Below, piece after piece: positions 58,463 to 64,000 of a stretch of DNA of 64,000 nt (positions are counted from its first letter, which is position 1; every line of letters starts with the position of its first letter). Made by a program: the position numbers and the translations under genes. The DNA is from Heliocybe sulcata. Its lineage: Eukaryota > Basidiomycota > Agaricomycetes > Gloeophyllales > Gloeophyllaceae. The stretch is from NCBI GenBank assembly GCA_004369045.1, contig ML213516.1, positions 732,435-796,434 on the forward strand. The letters are read 5' to 3'. The notes beneath the pieces were generated by a model. It did not search any database, was not told the DNA's origin, and was given only the letters and a program-made list of their open reading frames with translations.

Positions 58463-59522
58463 CTTGCTGAAGTGGATCCTTCTAAACCGTCTCAGGCCAC
58501 CACGATGTGAATCCAGCGGAGAATCTCGCTCCCCGATCTATGCTCTTGAATCTGGGAGCAGTGGTAGAATGGAACCCGAGAGGACAAGATGAGCGGGACT
58601 TCCCAGGGCGCTTTCGACGCACCACGGTCAGCATCGAGCGTCTCTTATCAGCTGATCTACTCTGGATAGATCGGAATACTTGCGGAAACTCTGAATCGAA
58701 GACATAGCGCGCATCGTTCCCGGAGGAGTGTACAGCAATTCATGAAGTCAAAAAGATCGTTCCACGGCTGGCAGCATCGATCGCTGGCAGAGTATGTGTA
58801 CCTCCCGAGTTATGACGGCAGGCGCAGTGCAAGAGGAAGCCCTTGCGCTACGATAGAATCCTCGGGCTTCATCGGGCTAGCGGTACAGGCTGGGTGGCGG
58901 TTCTCATATGATCAGCTATCCACTTCCCAATGAACCAGCGTCTTCGAGCATGCAACTTGGCAGAAACATCCAATAGTCATGATCTTGCTGAAGTGGATCC
59001 CTCCAGACCGTCTCAGGCCACCACATTAATGTGAATCCAGCTGAGAATCCCCCTCCTCCATCCATGGTCTGAAATCCGGGAGCAGTGGTAGAATGGAACC
59101 TTTGAGGACGAGATGGCACAGACAGTGGGACCTTTTCGAGGCGCCTTCATCGGACCACGGTCAGCATCCAGCGTTTCTGGACCAGCTGATCACTCTGAAT
59201 AGATCGGAATACGCACGGGAAACTCTGAATCGAAGACGTAGCGCGCAGCGTTCTTAGAGGAGCGTACAGCAACTTATGAAGTCAAAGAGATATTCCACGG
59301 CTGGTGGCATCGATTACTGGCGGAGTATGTGTACCCCCCGAGTTATGACGGCAGGTGCAGTGCAAGGGGAAGTCTCTGCGCTACAATAGAATCCTCTCGG
59401 TTCACCAGGACCAATCATACAGAGCGAGACAAAGGTTGAGTGGCGGTTCTCAGATGATCCACTTCTCAATGAACTAGCGTCTTCGAACGTGCAACTTGGC
59501 AGACAGATCCAACAATCATGAA
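58463..59522. repeat. Tandem direct repeat, two units of about 0.52 kb
   Basis: Unit 1 (58463-58983) and unit 2 (58984-59522) match along their length with small gaps. Both begin CTTGCTGAAGTGGATCC. Both contain GAGCAGTGGTAGAATGGAAC and a GTCTTCGA-type stretch followed by GCAACTTGGCAGA at the end. No intact reading frame is shared, so the repeat looks non-coding. Confidence 0.8.
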
Positions 59523-60349
59523 TGCACATGCCCAACTTCATGTTGCCTACACTGTACCAGGCAGTCTTCGGAGCCACCGTCCCGAAATCCCCAGCACTAT
59601 GTCGAGATCTGAGCGCGGATGACGCCACACGCGCAACTATTTCATAGAGCACATATGTCAGAGGTGCGAAACAGCATCAATGATCAGTGAAGTGCATGCA
59701 TGACCATAGCAAGTGCATGAGTGTCGGTGCGGCCGTTCGCTCGGACACTGCTGCCCAAGTGGCGCTTGATCAATACTTTTGATGGGACACTGATGGGAGG
59801 CCAATCAGTGCAGGCGATGAGGCCGTCGGCATCGAGGTATGTTCAGAATTTCAGTACCAACGCATGCGCTTGTAGATCAGGACATATGAAGCTATAGGAA
59901 AGAGAGGCAGCAGTACTCTTTGGTCAAGGATGTCCAAATCCTCCGTGCTCAATCTAGGCGATGGCTCTGTGAGTGCGTTTGTACGAACGACGACACGCCA
60001 AGTAATGGGAGGCTAAACTAGAACGTCGAATGCACAGCGTGTCGCAGTAGGTCGTTACCAATCACTCGCGAATTTACTGGGATCACTGGACGATCACAGC
60101 CAAACCGAGGCAGGTCGCGGTCTGTGCATGCGATTCAGGTCCTGAGAGTCGTCGCAGGACGAAAAGCCACTCGCTTAGCGCGCTGTCAGAGCAATGGACT
60201 ATGCGCCGCATCTGCAGGAGGACATTTTGGCCTGAAGACCATGCGCACCTTCGGCCGGTGTGATCCACGGGACGATATCCATGCAATTATCCTCGGATTG
60301 ATCGCTAGCCGAAGGCCCATAGCCGATACCTGTCCCTCGTAGCCCTCCG
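59523..60349. other. No gene recognised
   Basis: Between the tandem repeat and the promoter of the second barrel gene. Confidence 0.4.
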
Positions 60350-60357
60350 TATAAATA
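60350..60357 (+). promoter_or_regulatory. Putative TATA box
   Basis: TATAAATA about 97 bases upstream of the ATG at 60454, a position comparable to that in the two other small genes with TATA-like boxes here. Confidence 0.55.
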
Positions 60358-60453
60358 CACGCGTAAATGAAAGAACGAGCTTCACTCACCGACTTCGACT
60401 TCGACTTTCCTTCTCTCCCTTCGGTACCGAGGAACTCAACTTCGAACTTCGAA

Positions 60454-61022
60454 ATGTACACCCCCTCGATCTCATTCTTTGCGTTCTTCGCTCTCCTTTT
60501 CTCGCTCGCGCAGGCAGCGACCATCCACTGGAACCAGACCGAAGTCGAGAGCGGCCTGACCAAGCGCGTCGACAACGCGAAGTTCACCTGGTTCGATGTC
60601 GGCTTGTGAGTAGCGCAATGATAGTCCCGCGTAGGTTCAGTCGTTGACAATTCTTTAGGGGTGCTTGTGGCCACAACAACGTTGCTTCTGACTACGTGAG
60701 TAACTTCTGCGCATTTACACTACGGGGTACTCACCAATAATGCTGTAGGTCGTGGCGTTGAGTCTCGCCGACTTCGGAGCTGGCTACCCCGGCCCCAACT
60801 GCGGTCGCAAGCTCCAGATCAGCTACGGCGGAAAGACTGCCACAGCTGAAGTGGTCGACAAGGTACGCACCTTGTCCGTCCTGCGCAATGAGACCTTCTC
60901 TGACATGCATTCCGCAGTGCCCTGGCTGCCCCCAGGGAGGCCTTGACCTCAGCAACGGCCTCTTTGCCTTCTTCGACAACCCCGCCATCGAGGTCATCTA
61001 CGGCTCCTGGAACTACATCTAA
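60454..61022 (+). CDS. Small secreted double-psi beta-barrel protein (expansin/barwin-like), copy 2
   Basis: Paralogue of the gene at 43091. Exons 60454-60605, 60659-60695, 60749-60862 and 60918-61022 give 135 aa. It has a signal peptide (MYTPSISFFAFFALLFSLAQA), then a pro-region ending near TKRVDNA, then the barrel: FTWFDVGLGACGHNNVASDY, ADFGAGYPGPNC, ATAEVVDKCPGC and GLDLSNGLFAFFDNPAIEV, ending YGSWNYI. The intron that splits VVALNAA from DFGAGYPG in the first copy is absent here; the other three introns are at the same places. Confidence 0.87.
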
Positions 61023-62147
61023 ACGAAGTTAGACAAAGAAGAAGAAGAAGTCCTGCTTGACGCAGGCACAAGAAGAAATCATCTATTTATTCGACCGCAA
61101 TCGCTCTCTCCCTCTCGCTCGCAATATTTATCGTCTATTTATGGGTCAGACAAGAATGTAGCAGCAAGTCTGTATACTTACACGTACACTCATTGCATAC
61201 GCACTGTACAACACCAATATAGGGTTTTATGTGGTGAACTTATGAGAGTCGAGGCTTCGTGAATAGTAGCGGTGGCAGTCGGTTAAGGCGTTGCCTAGTG
61301 AGGCTCGGAAATTAGGGAACATTCGACAGCTCCGATACAGAGTGTGCTCCGAAAGAGGTTCAATGCAAGGCACGAACACTTACTCTAGGTGAGCCTCAAT
61401 CATATTCCTTTGGTGTGATCATAACGAAGACGTCGTCGAGTTGGTATTGAATCATCCCAAAGCGCTAAGGGCATGGCACAGAGAGAGAAGGAGAAAGCAG
61501 AGACAGCAGTGAACATGAAGGGAAGGATGCCAGAAACTCACGGGCGCCTAAGGATATAAATGATTTCCGTTAGTTGCAGGGTGGTTCACGTCGGCGTAGC
61601 CGGCCGTGTGGCACCGGGGGAAGGAAACTACTATTACCGGAGGGGAGTTGATCAGGGCGATTTGACTTGATTAATCCGGAGAAATATTCGTATGGCCTGC
61701 TATTTTAGATGGGTAGGCTCGTGGATGGACTCATAGCAGTAGATAGACACTAGTTATGTATGTACAACAGTACACTTTCATTTAGCCTATGGTCAAGTCA
61801 TAGTACGCGATGGATAGCTATTAAGGGCTGCATCAAAACAGAGTATATGGGAGATCTTCCTCCTTGTGTGGCATATATTGCTGCAAAATATACGAAGACC
61901 AATGCTTCTGGTGACTAGAAATGCATATAACCTGCCCGATTTTTGTTACAATCAGTGCATAGACATAGACCGGGTGATGAGGTGACTTGATCAGGTTGCG
62001 CCACCTGAGCGTGACGAGCGAGATTCAAACTCCGCCCGAACGTGATCTGGTAAACAAGGCGCATTCGGACGCGACTTGGTACTGTAAGTGTTCATCTGGC
62101 CTGCTCGACCGGTGCTACAACAGCGTGAATCCCTCGGTGGTACTGTG
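61023..62147. other. Intergenic, 5' flank of transposase
   Basis: No gene recognised. A terminal inverted repeat of the element would be expected here, but its partner lies outside the window. Confidence 0.4.
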
Positions 62148-64000
62148 ATGCCTGCCTACCGACCATCTAGCTTCCAGCCTACATCAAGTCTGGGAGATGC
62201 AGAGTCCCGCCTGTCTGCGGCAGTCGACTTCCTCCATGGCCAGCCTTTCGCCGAGCGCAACTTCTCCGATACATCCCGCAAATATGAAGTTAACCTCACA
62301 ACTCTCCGCAATCGTTTCTATGAGAAGCACCAGCCTGCCTCCAGTGCCCACGAAAAGCAGAAGCTGCTGACATGGGTGCAAGAGGGAGTTATCTTGGATT
62401 GGATGTTTCACGAGGCAGACGAAGGGAGGCCCTGGGGTAACAAGGAGATCAGGGCTAAGGTGTTCCAGTTGACTGGGCATAGACCGTCAGACTTCTGGGT
62501 GCGGAATTTTCGAACGCGCCATGTAACGGTACTCAAGTTCTGTGGTACCACGGGACTGGACCCCAAGCGTGCCCAGGCATTTAATCCCACAAATATAGCT
62601 GATCACTTTGATAAGCTAGGCAATGCTCGAGCTCGGTACAGATATAAAATATGGAACATATATAATTTTGATGAAACTGGTATGCAAATCGGCGGGGGAC
62701 GCAAGAGAACTGGGCGAAAGTACTTCATTCACCGGAAGAGTCGCATGAACTACAAGAAACGGTCTGCCAATCTTGAATTGGTCACAGTTGTCGAGTGCGC
62801 ATGTGCCGATGCGACTATGGTGGATCCAGGCTTCCTGTTTGAAGGCAAGAAAACATATTACCTCGAATGGTTCCAGAAGTATCCGAATATATCGTGAGTC
62901 CGGTTGCAATCCTATATTCAGAACAGGCTCTCACTGGCAAATTTAGCATTGGATTGACTCAAAATGGATGGACAGATGACTTCCAGTGCCATAAATGGTT
63001 CTGTGAGACATTCATTCCACAAGCCAACAAGAAACGCGCTCAACTAGGCAGTCCGGATGACCCAATCCTGCTCATCTTCGACGGACACGGTTCTCACCTC
63101 ACCAAGGAGATACGGGCGGAGGCCGACAAGTGGAATATACACTTCTATAAGCTGCCAGCCCACACGACACACAAGACGCAACCCTGCGATGTTGGCTGCT
63201 TTGGGCCACTATCCAAGAAATGGCTCGAGCGCATGGAGGATATCATGCAGGAAACGGGCGACAGATTGTCCAAGCATCTGTTTGTTGATGAATATATGTC
63301 AGTTCGCTCTGCATCGGTCACACCAGAGACCATCAAAGCCGCTTTCCGCAAGACGGGGATCAAGCCATTTAACCCCTGTATTTTCACTGAAGCTGATTTC
63401 GCACCCAGCCAGACATCTTCAACGCAGGCCCATCTTCCTGCCTCATATCCTGCTCCCGCAACAGATACATCCAGAGAAATGGGTAGCGATACAGACGATG
63501 CATCCGAACCTGCTTCCTTGATTCTTCCCATGATCGCTGGTCCTCCCGAGACAGCACTTGCACCGCAATCTCAAGAGGCAAGCTCCACGGGTTGCGCCGT
63601 TGGGATGGGCGGGGAGGTCCTCGATGCTGGGCAGATAGCATGGTATCATGATCGAGAAGACGAATTGCCATTGCACCCACCATCTGATGTAGTGCCTGAG
63701 CTCGAGTCATCTCATGCGACCGCCACCTCTCTGGCCAGGCTGTCCTATCCCAACATATCCTCCACTCATACCTCAGTTCCTCACAAACCGCCGGCCAGCA
63801 TTTGCATTCCGCAGCCTTGTCCTGCAGCGTCGTGGGGCCCCAAAGTTCCCGAGTTCGTGCCAACTCCCATTGATCGCCGAACGAGTCTTGCAGCTCAGGT
63901 CTCCATTCTGGAGCGCAATCTTCGACGGTGTCGCAAGCTGTACGAAGCCGAGTTCAACAGGAGACAAGAGCTTGAGATTCATTGCGATATTGCACGGCAG
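62148..64000 (+). mobile_element. Pogo/Tigger-like DDE transposase gene (partial, runs off the end)
   Basis: Transposase of the pogo/jerky branch of the Tc1-mariner superfamily. Exons 62148-62893 and 62947 to beyond 64000, in phase and open to the last base. The N-terminal helix-turn-helix region (ESRLSAAVDFLHGQPFAERN) and a CENP-B-like second HTH (ILDWMFHEADEGRPWGNKEI, then FWVRNFRTRH) precede the DDE_1 core. The catalytic Asp residues are seen in YNFDETGMQIG, LIFDGHGSHLT and THKTQPCDVGCFGPLSKKW. After the core (about residue 430) a Ser/Pro/Thr-rich linker leads to a coiled coil (SILERNLRRCRKLYEAEF). No stop or frameshift is seen in the part present, so the copy may be recent. Confidence 0.85.

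Noticed and set aside
62010-62045. GATTCAAACTCC-like stretch as possible tRNA 3' half
   Set aside because: No A box or acceptor stem upstream at the required distance.
1-64000. CRISPR arrays, bacterial operons or ribosome binding sites
   Set aside because: Intron-rich eukaryotic genes throughout and no regularly spaced short repeats.

Overview
The window looks like nuclear DNA of an agaricomycete fungus (a mushroom or polypore type basidiomycete). The evidence is many very small introns (about 48-70 bases, GT-AG), several micro-exons, and families typical of these fungi: HET-domain and AIG1-like GTPase genes, multi-exon 7-TM proteins of the DUF6533 type and relatives, an enlarged G-alpha subunit, small double-psi-barrel secreted proteins and a pogo-like transposase. 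No gene could be searched against a database. Gene models were built by reading splice sites and conserved motifs, and the exon phases were checked to sum to an open frame unless stated.

Layout. 1-4.8 kb: a 7-TM protein gene in gene-poor DNA. 4.8-12 kb: a 25-exon GMC oxidoreductase, a mitochondrial RNase III-fold ribosomal protein gene, a minus-strand gene of unknown family, and an oxidoreductase-like (OXLD1-type) gene. 13.3-24.4 kb: a defence-like block with a frameshifted HET-domain gene, an acidic EF-hand-like protein on the minus strand, and two tandem AIG1-like GTPase genes whose upstream DNA is duplicated too. 24.6-26.3 kb: a MOB4/phocein-type gene with a long acidic tail. 27-30.7 kb: two convergent, inverted paralogues of a 7-TM protein. 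31.7-37.4 kb: a Pmp3-type proteolipid, a G-alpha subunit with a degenerate switch II and a secreted type-B carboxylesterase. 37.4-43 kb: a gene-poor stretch with nested inverted repeats. 43-51.5 kb: a small secreted double-psi-barrel protein, a GST, the TFIIA gamma subunit, an F-box protein and a nuclear-looking acidic protein. 52-57.2 kb: a Ser/Gly-rich single-pass SH3 protein and a DUF6533 7-TM protein, both on the minus strand. 58.4-59.5 kb: a 0.52-kb tandem repeat. 60.4-61 kb: a second double-psi-barrel protein. 62.1-64 kb: a pogo/Tigger-like transposase running off the end.

The genes do not form one pathway. Housekeeping functions (TFIIA gamma, mL57-like, MOB4, Pmp3) sit among fast-evolving families: four 7-TM genes, two GTPases, a HET gene and two secreted barrels. 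The most interesting part is 13.3-24.4 kb. There a HET-domain gene lies next to twin AIG1-like GTPases that carry a Cys/His-rich module and whose identity to each other is patchy, as expected after gene conversion. A role in non-self recognition is an inference only.
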